Positions 43,301 to 54,960 of a stretch of 64,000 nucleotides of DNA are shown here, piece by piece. Numbering within the stretch: the first letter of the stretch is position 1; each line of letters begins with the position of its first letter. Source of the stretch: Sweltsa coloradensis (lineage: Eukaryota > Arthropoda > Insecta > Plecoptera > Chloroperlidae); NCBI GenBank assembly GCA_024449915.1, contig JAMZAV010002216.1, positions 25,498 to 89,497 on the forward strand, written 5' to 3'. A program made the position numbers and the translations under genes. The notes beneath the pieces were generated by a model, which was given only the letters and a program-made list of their open reading frames with translations, ran no database searches and was not told where the DNA came from.

Positions 43301-45511
43301 CAAAGATCGATATTTTTATTAGGAAATATAACAATCAATGGTATAGACAGAGCGAACATCCGTGTATCAACGCCAGAATCAACAAGGCTGATTCAGAACA
43401 ACTTTTGTATTTGCGTTCAAGAAAAATACCCGTTTTCTTCAGCCAAGTGAGGCCAACGATTAAAATGTTTCATACAGTGAAAGTATGTGATTTGTAGTCG
43501 CGATTCTTCTCCTTCTTCTTTCTTCAGCCTAAAGAGGCCTTCGTTAAAGGTTTGTATACAGTGAGTTTTTTGTGATTTGTTTAGCAATCGGGAAAAATTC
43601 CCGTTTTATTCAGCCATGTTGGCTTTGGATAAAAGTGTCTCATACAGTGTTTCTATGTCATAAGTTATCGCGATATGATGATAAAAATGTTTCATTAAAT
43701 GATTCTATGTACTTAGTTATCTTGATATTCTTATCTTCTTCTTTTTTCAGCCTAGAAAGGCCTACGATAAATAAATACAAAAGTCCGCATCAAGAGTCTA
43801 CCCACTCAGTCACATTTTAACTGCTTTTAAGTAGGGGACAATAAATCCAAACGTCCATGCTTACTTCGAAGGCCTCGACGCAATGGACGAGTGAGCGATA
43901 ACCAACCTAAGATCGATATTTTTATTAGGAAACATAACAATCAATGGTATAGACAGAGCGAACATCCGTGGATCAACGCCAGAATCAACAAGGATGATTC
44001 AGAACAACTTTTGTATTTGCGTTCAAGAAAAAAAAAAGTTTTCTACAGCCAAGTGAGGCCAACGATTAAAATGTTTCATACAGTTAAAGTATGTGATTTG
44101 TAGTCGCGATTCTTCTTCTTCTTCTTTCTTCAGCCTAAAGAGGCCTTCGTTAAAGGTTTGTATACAGTGAGTTATTTGTGATTAGTTATAGCAATCGGGA
44201 AAAATAACCGTTTTCTTCAGCCATGTTCGCCTTGGATAAAAGTGTCTTATACAGTGATTCTATGTCATTAGTTATCGCGATTATTCTCCTCTATTTTTCA
44301 GCCTTGTAAGGCCTATGATAAATAAATACAAAAATCCGCATTAAGATTCTACCCACTCAGTCACTTAACTGCTTTTTAGTAGGGGACAATAAATCAAAGC
44401 GTCCAAGCCAACCTTGTAGGTCCGGACGCAATGGACGAGTGAGCGATAACCAACCAAAGATCGATATTTTTATAAGGAAATATAACAATCAATGGTACGG
44501 ACAGAGCGAACATCCCTTAATCAACGCAAGAATCAACAAGGCTGATTCAGAACTATTTTTGTATTTGCGTTCAAGAAAAAAAAAACGTTTTTTTCAGCTA
44601 AGTGAGGCCAACGATTAAAATGTTTCATACAGTGAAAGTATGTGATATGTAGTCGCGATTCTTTTACTTCTTCTTTCTTCAGCCTAAAGAGGCCTTCGTT
44701 AAAGGTTTGTATACAGTGAGTTATTTGTGATTGGTTATAGCAATCGGGAAAAATACCCGTTTTCTTCAGCCATGTCCGCCTGGTATAAAAGTGTCTTTTA
44801 CAGTGATTCTATGTCATAAGTCTTCGCGATTCTTCTCCTCTTCTTTTTTCAGCCTAGTAAGGCCTACGATAAATAAATACAATAATCCGCATTAAGAGTC
44901 TACCCACTCAGTCACATAACTGCTTTTCAGTTTTCAGTAGGGGACAATAAATCAAAGCTTCCATGCTAACCTTGAAGGCTTCGACGCAATAGCTAGTGAG
45001 CGATAACCAACCAAAGATCGATATTTTTATTAGAAAATATAACAATCAATGGTATAGACAGAGCGAACATCCGTGGATCAACGCCAGAATCAACAAGGCT
45101 GATTCAGAACAACTTTTGTATTTGCGTTCAAGAAAAACACCCGCTTTCTTCAGCCAAGAGAGGCCAACGATTAAAATGTTTCATAAAGTGAAAGAATGTG
45201 AATTGTAGTCGCGATTCTCCTCCTTCTTCTTTCTTCAGCCTAAAGAGGCCTTCGTTAAAGGTTTGTATACAGTGAGTTATTTGTGATTGGTTATAGCAAT
45301 CTGGAAAAATACCCGTTTTCTTCAGCCATGTTCGCCGTGGATAAAAGTGTCTTCTACTGTGATTCTATGTAATTAGTCTTCGCGATTCTTCTCCTCTTTT
45401 TTTCAGCCTTGTAAGGCCTATGATAAATAAATACAAAAATCCGCATTAAGAGACTACCCACTCAGTCACATAACTGCTTTTTAGTAGGGGACAATAAATC
45501 AAAGCGTCCAA
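40387..45511 (+). repeat. R satellite array, about 8 units, higher-order structure
   Basis: Core anchors at 41273, 41832, 42376, 43288, 43894, 44448 and 44999. Spacings are 544-606 bp once the SINE is removed. Each unit has four related sub-monomers: CAGCC positions 41426, 41511, 41598 and 41685 are 85-87 bp apart. Each sub-monomer has a pyrimidine tract plus TTCAGCC..GAGGCC, a GATAAAAGTGTCTCATACAG-like block and TATCGCGATTCTTCT. A ~210-bp core without sub-repeats follows (GAGTCTACCCACTCAGTCAC to GATTCAGAACAAC). The first 600 bp (40390-41000) are more diverged, as at array edges. A GTG-initiated 70-codon frame recurs in most cores but lacks an ATG. Confidence 0.92.
42502..42871 (-). mobile_element. 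5S-rRNA-derived SINE inserted in an R unit
   Basis: On the minus strand the 5' part reads GAACACTGAAGTTAAGCTAC then ATCGGGCC...GAGTGGGTCGCC, recalling the 5S rRNA internal promoter (GAAGTTAAGC..GTCGGG...GGATGGG.GACC). A ~90-bp body and a block with TTTCGGATGGGACGTAAAGC, typical of conserved SINE central domains in invertebrates, follow, then an A/T-rich tail. It is GC-richer than the satellite. R sequence resumes with AATACCCG, about 18 bases being absent at the junction, so no clean target duplication is seen. ORF 42775-42996 is a by-product. Confidence 0.65.
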
Positions 45512-45739
45512 CCCTTACTAAAATTTTAGTAGTCAGAACCTAGTCAATAAACTATGTTTAAGCTACCCTTTGAAACATATCCAAAACATCATTTAATCTA
45601 CAAATACACAGTGCCAATACACAACTAGATATGTGAAGTCTACTAGTTAAATATGTTCAGAAGACTACATGGCGACTATTTTTACGATGTTCCTGCTCTT
45701 CATAATATATCCAAATAGTCGTCAAAAGGTAGTCATTAC

Positions 45740-47272
45740 CTAGTTGAACATAGTCAATGACAAATGCTAGTCGCAGTTTTTGTGGAAAACAAAATTTGAA
45801 TATTTGTAACAAACACAAACCAATGCAATTTTTGGCTAGGCCTATAGGCCTATCAAAACAAAGATTCATTTTTATTTTTCATCACAAGTATCTGCATTGG
45901 CTACATCACACTAAATGCCAGGATTAAGATATGGTATGGGAAATAAATCATTATGAAATTGGTGGTAGCCAGTAAAATTAAGTAATGTAAGCTATAGGCC
46001 TAAGTGATAATTAAAATGCAATTTATTTTAAAATAACATTCAACTTTTTGAGCCCAGTTTTAAAGCAATAGGCCAAAATTTAACAAAGGTGCAACGTGCA
46101 AGGAAAAGTTCTGAATGCATAAATTTGCACTTTGCACGGTAAATAGGCCTAAGTCTTCGTTTCAACTCGACGCCAATTTGTGGGACCTTGGTGGTTGGCT
46201 ACGGAAAGATATTTACTCGAAGAACTGGTAACGCTTCTGGTCGGCATCTGAAAAGAAACATTTCATTCAGAGTAGGCTCTTAGCAGCATGATAGCTAGGC
46301 TGAGGCCTGGACTCCCCCCCCCCCCCCCTTATTCTGTTTTCTCACAAAGTCACAATTCGACAGTGAGTTGAATTTCCAGTGAGAAGTGGCAACTGCGATT
46401 CTGTTTGGTTATCGATATCGAAACAAGGCGATATCACGTTCGAAAAAAGTGACAACTTCTCACCGAAATATTTCTTTGTGAGAAGTCGATACGGCTATGT
46501 GATTGGTCAAGGCCGGCAAGGGATTGGCTCGGATTGGTCCGTGAAATCTCGGGTGAAAACTAAAACCCGGTATGCTTGTGGCCTTAAAAACTCGACAACA
46601 ACAACAACAACAACAACAGTGTCATAACAAACATTTTGCATCTCCAAAAATGTTAAATTCTGAATAACTAGGGCATACTTTTTCCATTGTAGCTTGAAGG
46701 TAGTTTAGGCCTAATTATTTTCCATGCAAGCATTAGGCATATTCCAGTAGGCATAGTCCTACAATTGATTAAATAAGCGTTTAGTACGTGTGCTATTCTA
46801 GTTATATTTTGGTAGATGGACACAATAACCTAACTTTATAACCCACATTTTCTTAGACCTACCTAATCATTTGCATAACCTAAATTCTGCTAGGCCTAAT
46901 TGCATTGTTCTACATTTTTCAACCATCATAGTTTACATATTTTCCCCAAGGCTAGCCTACTACAATTTTATATTGAGTTTTTAAAACAAAATCTCATAAA
47001 ACAAATTCGAAGTGCAAATCCAAAACATAGCTTAACCATAATAAAGCGTAGGCCTACAGTAGCGGTGGTGCTTAGAGAGATAGGTAGGCCCACTACTTGT
47101 ACATTTCCTACCACAGACTAGGTTATTTGGCAAGTTGGGTTGAAGCATGGTTGAGGAAATCGTAAAAGCTTTGTAATTGGCAATAAGTGCATGTTTTACA
47201 CTTTTAAAGACTTCTGCCAATGTTTATTTTATTTAATAAAAAGCAACATAGGCCTGCACCATATGATCATAA
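45740..47272. other. Left interior of the 9.96-kb element
   Basis: Contains a C-run (46313-46327), a (CAA)n run (about 46598-46616) and an 82-codon ORF (46379-46627) with no known domain. TAGGCCTA words are frequent. No gene is called. Confidence 0.4.
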
Positions 47273-47584
47273 CTAGGAAGCTTCGCAAACGCTTTTTCTA
47301 GTCGCGTTGATGGATGAGCTTTTTGGTTCATTTGAATTGTATAATGTTATTGTAAATTGTAAATCAATATTAACATGGTTTTTATATTTCAATAACGGTA
47401 TTGCAACAAGTAATTAGTGACTGTAATTGAATTGAAAAAATACCGAATTTCCACATCACCTTATTAAAATTTTATCTTTAATGGAGGTATCGGCTAGACG
47501 CGTTATTACCATTTTTTTACGTGGATGTATCCCCATTAGGCACTACACTTTACCACGAAGACATCATTTTGTTATAGTTTGTGA

Positions 47585-49480
47585 CTATAACAAAGTAGAG
47601 TGAACGGGAAGCAACATAGAAGAATGTCTTGACTCTTCTAACGACCGCAGCTGTAAATTCTTCATCATATGAAGCTTACCAATCCGATCAAATGGAAATG
47701 CTGGGTTTATCATTAAGTCGTTTAAAGATCTAACGCGAGAGATACCAACAAAGCTCATTCCAATTGCAAACTCTTTGGATCCTAGACTTATCACAGCCGA
47801 GTCAAGGGTCATGCCCTGACACTTGTGAATAGTGACGGCCCATGCAAGTTGAAGAGGGAATTGAGTGCGAGTGCAATTGGTGCCACTTTCTGTCCATGCC
47901 CTTGCAACAGGACATATTGGTATCATCTTGGGCTTGTGAAATGATGGACCGGTGTAACTATCAAATATAACCAAGACACACAGGGGTTGGTCGTTTGGAG
48001 GCTTGGTATGTGGTGCATATATAATGTCTTCCACAATTCCAGTGGCTCCGTTAACAAGGCCGTGCGATGTCCATAGGTTGGACCGTAACATGACACGACT
48101 TCCCCGAGAAAGGTAAATGGTTGACTGAAGGCCTTGAGCCACATCATCGGTACCCCTCGAGGCTTTTGTACAGTTGTGCAAAGCAGAAATCTTTGCCACT
48201 GGAAGTCCTAGGTCAGTTAGATGTTGAATATTGTGACCAATGACGATTTCTTTAGTTGGAGCCAGATAAAGGGAATTAGAAAATTTTTGCTGCTCTTCAA
48301 CGCTGAGTGAGGTTTGGAATCGTGTTGACAGCAAAATCCAGTCGTCTTGAGTTGGGCAACCTCTGCTCAGTCTGCTTAGCAGTTCTCTAAAGCGCACCTG
48401 GGCTGGACTGTCCCCGGCCTGTCTCTGTACTACGGACAGGGTGTGGCAGTGACTAAATGAACGGTATGCCAGTAATCCGTCATTTGTTAAACCGTAAGTA
48501 CAGGGCTTGTCAGTATACAGTGGCCGATCGCACACCGGAGGAAGCTGACGAATGTCGCCAAAGAGATAAACAAACATGTTACCAAATGGAAAAATAGCTT
48601 CATCTGGTTTTGCTTGACGGGTACGCTTATCAATCATAGCTAGGAGAGAGCAACCAATCATAGAGTATTCGTCGATTAACAAAAATTTCACGGATTTCAT
48701 TTTAACCTGGTACTCTCGTTCGGTTTTCCCTGCTAGTTCAGTGAATTTGGAAGAGTTTGTACCAATGTGAAGAGCCGAATGAATTGTAGAAGCATTGATG
48801 TTGAATGCAGCTACGCCAGTCGGCGCCAGCAATAGGAAGCTGTCATCCCCCAACTCTTCACGCAGTATCGTTGTCATGGCCTTAATGACGGTGCTCTTTC
48901 CTGTTCCAGCTGTGCCTTGTACAATTAGGCGATGCACCGAGTTGTATACTGTTTTACATTTAACGGAAGTTATTTGCTCTGATAAAATGTCGAGAACCTG
49001 TTGTTGTTCAGAGCTGTAATTTACGAATGTATTGATGTTATTATCAACCATCATCGTAATACGTTTTATCTCAGGCAAGAAGTTGGAAACGGTTTCAATA
49101 CTTGGATAACTGGCAAACGATTCGGTCCAAGGAAATGAGGTATCAAATTCCCTTAAGCCAATCTCGCTCTGTACTGCCTGATCATTGGGCCCCATTCCAG
49201 CAATGATCATCCATTCTTCCTGTTCTCTAACAGGTTCTTCCTCATTCAATTCTTCCTCCTCATCTGACTCAATCTCATTGTCCACTTCGCCTTGTGCGAC
49301 GAGTCCTGCATTATGAAAAACTATCTTCCATGACTGGTTAGTTGGATTGAGTGCATCCTCACATGTCCATGGTACTTTCAATAAAAACTTGTTGGTGATA
49401 GTAAGCGTCATTCTTATCTTCGTCTGGTCCAATGAATAGTTTTGGGAAATACCCTTACCACAGCTGGAGTATTCCGACAC
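47585..49480 (-). pseudogene. Helitron Pif1-family helicase domain (C-terminal part of Rep/Hel)
   Basis: A 631-codon open frame holding the whole SF1B Pif1-like helicase of a Helitron. It has an acidic linker (about residues 65-90), Walker A GTAGTGKST (189-197), motif Ia APTGVAAFNI (219-228), Walker B LLIDEYSMI (267-275), motif III FGDIRQLPP (307-315), the QRQ block (352), motif V/VI AWAVTIHKCQGMTLD (546-560) and SFVGISRVRS (576-585). All expected catalytic residues are present. The enzyme would unwind DNA during rolling-circle-like transposition. The frame opens with a GTG, not an ATG: it continues a longer protein whose upstream part is displaced by a frameshift near 49447. It is not the cellular PIF1 gene, because Helitron Rep motifs lie just upstream. 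Confidence 0.9.
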
Positions 49481-49599
49481 ACCCAGCGACCCCCCTTCCA
49501 GTAATGTTTAGATGCCAGATCAAGAAGACAGAGGTTATTCATTGCATCGGGACGAGTGGGATACATGTCGGTTAGCTTCTTGTTGGTGTTGTCTGAGGC

Positions 49600-50193
49600 T
49601 CATTTCTCGACAGCGAGCGGCACCCATTGATCCCCACCAACGCTGAGAGAAACGAAAGAGCGGCTTGATTGATACAATGGATATCCCATCAGAAGATGGC
49701 AGCACTCTTGGGCAGAAATATCACGCTCGGCTAGGGATTGGATTATCAAACTTTTGTATAGCAAGCTTGCAGGGTCATGTGCTTTAACTGTAGTTGTGAG
49801 GATGTTCTTCAGCAAGTCATTGAAAGATTTAGACTGTGGTTCGCTTTTTGCGGCATACTTGGCAATGTAATTCAGAACTGCATGTTTAGACATGACCGGC
49901 TGTATATCTATATTAGCTCGCCAAGATTGAATTATGAACTTGTTGTAGCGATTTAACAGTGGGTCGTTACATTCAGTTTCTAAAACAAGTTCATCTTTAA
50001 CATCCTTTGTCAGGTTCGTTTCTGCACACATTTTAAACGGAAACTTGAAACGACAATGAAGTAACTCAGAGTTCTTTTTCCGTCGTAGGCAATAGCCCTC
50101 GCTGCATCGGGTGTGACGTTGTACCTTGTTGAGCAGTTCAGTTAAATCTTTATCAGAGTCTTGTACCTCACTTGGTCGAATGGCAGCTGTGTT
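49600..50193 (-). pseudogene. Helitron Rep segment with the two-tyrosine motif
   Basis: In frame after the TAA at 50194. It carries NYIAKYAAK, the Y..KY pair expected for the two catalytic tyrosines of Helitron Rep proteins, about 46 residues after the first Met of the open part. Ends at a TGA (49600-49602) in the same frame. Residues just after that stop still look like Helitron sequence (ASDNTNKKLTDMYPTRPDAM), so the stop is a lesion and not the natural end. Confidence 0.8.
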
Positions 50194-51087
50194 TTACGTT
50201 AATTGGCACGGATGCACAATGGCAGGTGGATCGTTTATTACGAAATTTAGAGTAGAAACAAGATTGTGAAAGTAAGCAGTTACAGCAGTCACTTGATCTA
50301 GGTTTGTGAGGTCTATAGTCTCTACATCCGGAGCACCTTCTAGCCATAGCAAGCCGTGAACAAGGCTGCTTCCACGATGTTGCCATTCGTAGCGAAACCA
50401 AGAGTCTTTGACATTGAAAACGGGTCCAAGAACTTTCTTAATGTAAAAGGACGCTCTCTCTTGGAAAAACCATGACACAATTAAAGGATTTTCACAGAGC
50501 AATTGACGACGGCGATTAGACGCAAGCTGCTGTGGCATATCTTCCAAGTGTTCGCCAGGAGCGAGAATGTCGTACAGCTCAGGCCAATATAAATCTGCTG
50601 CACTCAAAGTAAAAAAAACAGTAGGCACACCAATAAATTCTACCATGTCTTTCAACTCACCACAACGTTTAAACCAATAAGACTTAGTTATTCTAAGAGA
50701 TGAAGCAAAGAACATAACTTTATTGGCTAAGTTTGGGTCTGTTTGGAGTATCTCTTTAAGTTGGCCAGCTGTTTTGCCATTTAGGTCTACTTTTTTTACC
50801 AAAATGTTTCCCTGGCTTATAGCGTTCCATCTCAACACAGAGTTTAGAGCAAAAAAACGAAAGCGGCTGTCGCAAGCAAACCTACCATCATGATACTGCA
50901 TGAGATATTGAAAATATTGTGTAGGTTTGATTTGTGTTTGACGAGATGTGTCCCTCAGATCACCGTCTCCCGTTGGGAACAGAGTGGGGAAGGCTTGTAC
51001 AATATAACCTTCAGTGTGTGAACTCGTTAATGGGCACATTAGATACTGTGGGCCATGCGACCGTGCCGGGTTGAAGGGCGCTGGCAA
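50194..51087 (-). pseudogene. Helitron Rep N-terminal-like domain with an altered HUH motif
   Basis: A 297-codon frame matching the Helitron_like_N region: AFPTLFPTGDGD near the start, DGRFACDSRFRFFALNS in the middle, and the Rep block YEWQHRGSSLVHGLLWL near the end. Helitron Rep proteins have RG..H.H here; the first metal-binding His reads Leu (codon CTT, near 50363), so endonuclease activity would be lost. The frame stops at a TAA (50194-50196) and resumes in frame as the two-tyrosine segment. Upstream it is joined to the N-terminal part only after a frameshift near 51018, in a CACACA run. Confidence 0.85.
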
Positions 51088-52501
51088 TTCGTTCTTGTTG
51101 GTTAATTGGAACTACTTGAGGAACACTTGTGTGTTCAAGAACTCCATCCTCTTTGTCATCATCAACACCTTGAATTTCCATGTATTGTAAATCACCATAG
51201 ACATTTCCATTTTCTGGCAAGGCGGAGAGGGCTTGTTCGTTAATTACAATGTCTCTATAAAAACGGTTATTGTTTTTAAGCCATATTAGAGCATGGCGGA
51301 GACGAATGGAACAGACGTTAAAGTCAGCAATCTTGTCAGAATGCGCAGAAGTGCGTCGAACAACAACAATAGATGTTAGAGTGTTCAATGAGTTTGGAAG
51401 ATTTTGAGCGAATTCTGAAACGTTTTGTGGAAAGTTGATGACATTGCCGCTGTAGGCATATTGTTGTCCTTTGACCCTATACACAGACACAACCGGGTGG
51501 ATTCGAGCTATGAGAAGACTCTCTATCATAGACAAGCAAGATAGTTCTTCTGGTACAACTCCAGGATCCATTTTGTTCAATGCAGTGAACATAACTGGAG
51601 ATCTTGTGCAGGAAGTACAAATATTTGTAGAAGATAGTTTAAGACCGGGAAATTTCTTGTTACAATTGATACATGTCTTCCAATTCAAATCATCACACAT
51701 GTGTTTCTCAAAAAGCACCACTTTAGCATTAGAATCAGGTCTTGGAGGAAGACCAGCGGCTGTTCTTTGAGCAAAGTTATTTACTGGTGTTTGTTGACGG
51801 AGTTCGGTTACGCGCTGCAAACTCTTAGTCCTTCTCTGATTTGTTTGCAATGGAGTTTCTCGTTGGTTCACTTCAGTTACCCTTATTAAACTCATTGCTC
51901 TCCGCTGTACAGTTTGCGAGAGAGTTTCCATTTCTCTGGCTCCAGTAACTCTCTTCGAACTCAACGCTCTCCGTTGTATAGTTTGAGAGGGAGTTTCCAT
52001 AAGGTTAGATTGAGTCACTCTGTGCAAACTCAACGCTCTCCGTTGCGCAGTTTCAGAGGGAGTTTCCATTTCTCTGGCTTCCGCTACTCTTTGAGAACTA
52101 ATTGCCCTTCTAGTATTTGTTTCTAGCAATGGTTCGTTTAAACGAGTCAGTGTGCTTCTTTCCAAACACATAAGTTTCCTTCTTTTGCCTTCAGAAATAG
52201 ATTCGTGTTCAAGACGAGTTTTAGTTCTCTTTAACTCCCAGTCTCTTCTCAATGTGGCTTCTGTATTTGGGTTCGTTTTATCTTGTTTGTGCCTTCCGAT
52301 GCCGATCTTGAAGACATCGCTGAACATAGGCCTCTTCATTTTCACTTGTTCGGATCGCCAACATCCGAGTAGCACTGTCTGTAAGTCTGACTTGACGGTC
52401 ATTAATGCTTTCAGCCTTTCTCTTTTCTTCCATTCGTTTAGCAGCCTTACTTCGCCTAGCCTCATCAGATTGTTTACGCGGCATATCGATAATGTAGACA
52501 A
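51011..52501 (-). pseudogene. Helitron protein N-terminal region: charged 23-residue repeats and a Cys cluster
   Basis: A frame of 496 codons. About residues 110-250 contain five tandem ~23-residue repeats of the pattern METPSQTxQRRALSxxRVT, followed by a zinc-ribbon-like cluster (CINCNKKFPG..ICTSC) and a DUF6570-like block (LSCLSMIESLLIARIHPVVS). This layout is characteristic of animal Helitron Rep/Hel proteins. The probable true N-terminus, MPRKQSDEARRSKAAKRMEE, lies in another frame (52278-52484), so a frameshift occurs near 52270. The C-terminus ends early at 51011 by the CACACA frameshift. Confidence 0.82.
52278..52484 (-). pseudogene. Probable start of the Helitron Rep/Hel protein
   Basis: ATG at 52484 opens a Lys/Arg/Glu-rich segment (MPRKQSDEARRSKAAKRMEE...) of 68 residues, typical of the basic N-terminus of Helitron proteins. 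It runs into the larger frame by a frameshift near 52270. The ATG is preceded on the minus strand by an AT-rich leader after the 52-bp tandem repeat. Confidence 0.65.
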
Positions 52502-53239
52502 TAAAATATATATGGAAACACTCGTGACAATTAGATTTTATTTGATAGAAACAACCACAATCGGGCAGGGAGGGTAAGGGTTAAAGATAAATATGGTATC
52601 GACCAGTGCTGGACAGAACCAGGCAGAGTTGGGAAGGGAGGGTATGTTATAGACCAGTGCTGGACAGAACCAGGCAGAGTTGGGAAGGGAGGGTATGGTA
52701 TAGACCAGTGCTGGACAGAACCAGGCAGAGTGGGAAGGAAGGGTATGGTATAGACCAGTGCTGGATAGAACCAGACAGAGGTGGGAAGGGACGCCGAGGA
52801 TAATATTTAGGCCTAGATCTACAGAGATAATAATACAAGCAAATCAATGACAGAATAAATCACATCAATATACGTAAACGTAAACAATATCGTTGAAAGT
52901 AAATATATGAGTTACTAAAAGCACACCACCGGATATGGAAATTTGATATATAACTTGATAAACAGTTAAATATCAATAGTTAATTCAATTTATAGTGAGA
53001 GCAAATATTTTACGTAAGTTATTGAAGCCGACCAAAATGGTGGCCAAAGTTTTATTCATTGTTGTTGAAAATATCAACAACAAAAATCACGGCCCATAGA
53101 TCTACAAAGCAACCATAAGGTCTGTTGGATCATTGATTGTTTGTAACAAGGCTGTGAGCAAGGTCGAAAATATCATGTAAAGTTTTCATAACAAGGCGGT
53201 GAGAAGGGTCTAAAATCTAGCTATATTTTTGTGCTCTTT
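52502..53239. other. Helentron 5' non-coding region, including a tandem repeat
   Basis: Holds the 52-bp tandem repeat (52598-52795) and AT-rich sequence. No other gene. Confidence 0.6.
52598..52795. repeat. Tandem repeat, ~52-bp unit, about 3.8 copies
   Basis: Unit GACCAGTGCTGGACAGAACC, AGGCAGAGTTGGGAAGGGAG, GGTATGGTATA. The ORFs on both strands across it are by-products. Confidence 0.92.
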
Positions 53240-53562
53240 GGGCCGATTCTGACCAAACGGGTAGGACTAACGGGTGGGGCTACAACGTTCATATTTCACA
53301 TGGACATTAAGGTAATGGTGATGTATTGACGTTTAAAAGAAAAAGTTGAAAAAGTTAACCAGAATCTATAGAAATAAAGGCTTTAACATGAGTGTTAAAA
53401 ACTTAAAAAACTTATATTAAAACATTTTATTCTATGTATTCTGGAAGCTATTTCAACTTTTTCTTTTAAAAGTCAATACATCACCATTACCTTAATGGCC
53501 GTGTGAAATATGAACGTTGTAGCCCGCCCGTTTGGTCAGAATCGACCCAAATATCACGAAAA
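53240..53562. repeat. Inverted repeat in the Helentron 5' region (segment B)
   Basis: Arms 53245-53375 and 53430-53562 are inverted, with GATTCTGACCAAACGGG at one edge and TTTGGTCAGAATCG at the other. The same segment occurs singly near 24300-24430 and 33320-33450 and as the outer part of the arms of the 9645-12117 element. Confidence 0.75.
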
Positions 53563-53834
53563 TATCACACTAAAAATTGGAAAAAATCGTAAAAGTGCGA
53601 TATTCATGAGAAATATTGCTTCGAATGTACCAAAAACGTGGCACGTCTAAGTTCAGAGATTTCGAAGGTCCCCTTCAATTTTCATCAAGATCGCATATGC
53701 CGTTTGCCCGGAATCGTGCGAACAAACAGACAAAAAAAACAAACAACAAACAAACAAACAAACACACAAAAAAACAACCGAGCTAAATTTTTGGGGGGGT
53801 CAGTGAAATTGAAGTCTTCGCTTCGCTCATCCAA

Positions 53835-54960
53835 TTACTATTTATTGTGGTAGCCTATAATACAAATTCGAATTGACAGTTCTAATAGCAGTGGTTTGGG
53901 TAGTGTCACCATTTCCTTTCTCGTTACCCTATATTAATCGCTAACGTAACAACATCGTTATATTTTAACAGACTCGGGCGATACGCAAAATTGATGCTAA
54001 CGTGCCGGCCGGATAGCGATTGATATCTCCATAGGTAACAAACTTATAGAATTGCACTGCTGGCTGGCCCAATTTCAGTTTTAAGGTTATGTCCAAGTCC
54101 AACATGCCTCTTTATGCTACTTATAGGCCCTAGGCTTAGGCCTAGCAGCTATATTATTTCCCAAATAATTTAGCGTAACTACTAGTGCAAACACATTTAT
54201 AGTTTACACATAAAACTTTTGTGTATCCCCTAGGCTAGGCCTACGCCTACTACGGCCTAGGCTAGGGCCTAGGGCCTAACTCTACGCTCCCCCCCCCCCT
54301 CCAATACAATACCCATCAACAGGCAAAAAAAAAAATAAAATAAAAAAAAATACATAGTACTGTACAATAATAGGGTAGGCCTACCCCTAGCCCCTAGACC
54401 TAGACTATAGACTATAGGCCCTACACAGTACACTTAGGGTACACCGTACATCTGTAATCTTTGTAAACTTTGGGCTAGGGCCTATACAACATTTTACATT
54501 TTTACATTTTACAAACACTTGCACCATCAAGCCTAGGGCCTAGGCCTAGCTTTCTGGCCGGGGCCCCTGTGAGGCTGTGTAATGCCACCACCTTGGCCAT
54601 AGGGAGTGGTTTTGAGCATAAAACAATGATTTAGCACTTAGTGAACAGTAAAAAATACTTACATATTTGGGCCAATATGCGTATGGAATACAATGCACAG
54701 GTTTTCTCTCGAAGAAGTCAGGAACAGTAACAGTAACAAACCCATCAACAAACAGTATCCATCTTGGATACTGAACTAGTCAAATGCAGCTTTCATTATA
54801 TAATTATATGAAATTCGAATGTGAAATTTCTATGAAAAAATTTTAAAATCAACAGTAAAAATTTAAAATGTAAATTATTAATACCATATATTATTATAAA
54901 AAAGTTGAATTAAACTCACAGTTATAGTTTTAGTTAAACTTTTGACTAGTTCACAATACT
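53835..54960. other. Right interior of the 9.96-kb element
   Basis: Very rich in TAGGCCTA/CCTAGGC words (54120-54560), with C- and A-homopolymers near 54287-54355. No gene is recognised. Confidence 0.45.

Larger units (their letters stand above)
47273..53834 (-). mobile_element. Coding (autonomous-type) Helentron/Helitron2, 6.56 kb
   Basis: 5' end at 53834 (TTGGATGAGCGAAGCGAAG on the minus strand). 3' end at 47273: CTCATCCATCAACGCG, an AACGC...GCGTT hairpin, then GAAGCTTCCTAG. Its first ~280 bases match the HINE 5' module (ACGATTCCGG, TTCGAAATCTCTGAACTTAG, GCCACGTTTTTG). This links the short elements of the window to a Rep/helicase-coding relative. It lies inside the 9.96-kb element. Its gene (47585-52484) is broken in several places. 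Confidence 0.85.

Noticed and set aside
40387..45511. CRISPR-like array or rDNA/5S cluster
   Set aside because: The ~545-bp units are too long and uninterrupted for CRISPR, and no rRNA sequence is recognised in them; the only 5S-like text belongs to the SINE at 42502.
47585..49480. Cellular PIF1 helicase gene
   Set aside because: Helitron Rep segments (HUH-region and YIAKY) lie directly upstream on the same strand, and Helentron termini bound the locus.
51471..52577. Plus-strand ORFs opposite the Helitron gene (99, 62, 70 and 141 codons)
   Set aside because: They are antisense shadows of the Rep N-terminal coding sequence and its 69-bp repeats.
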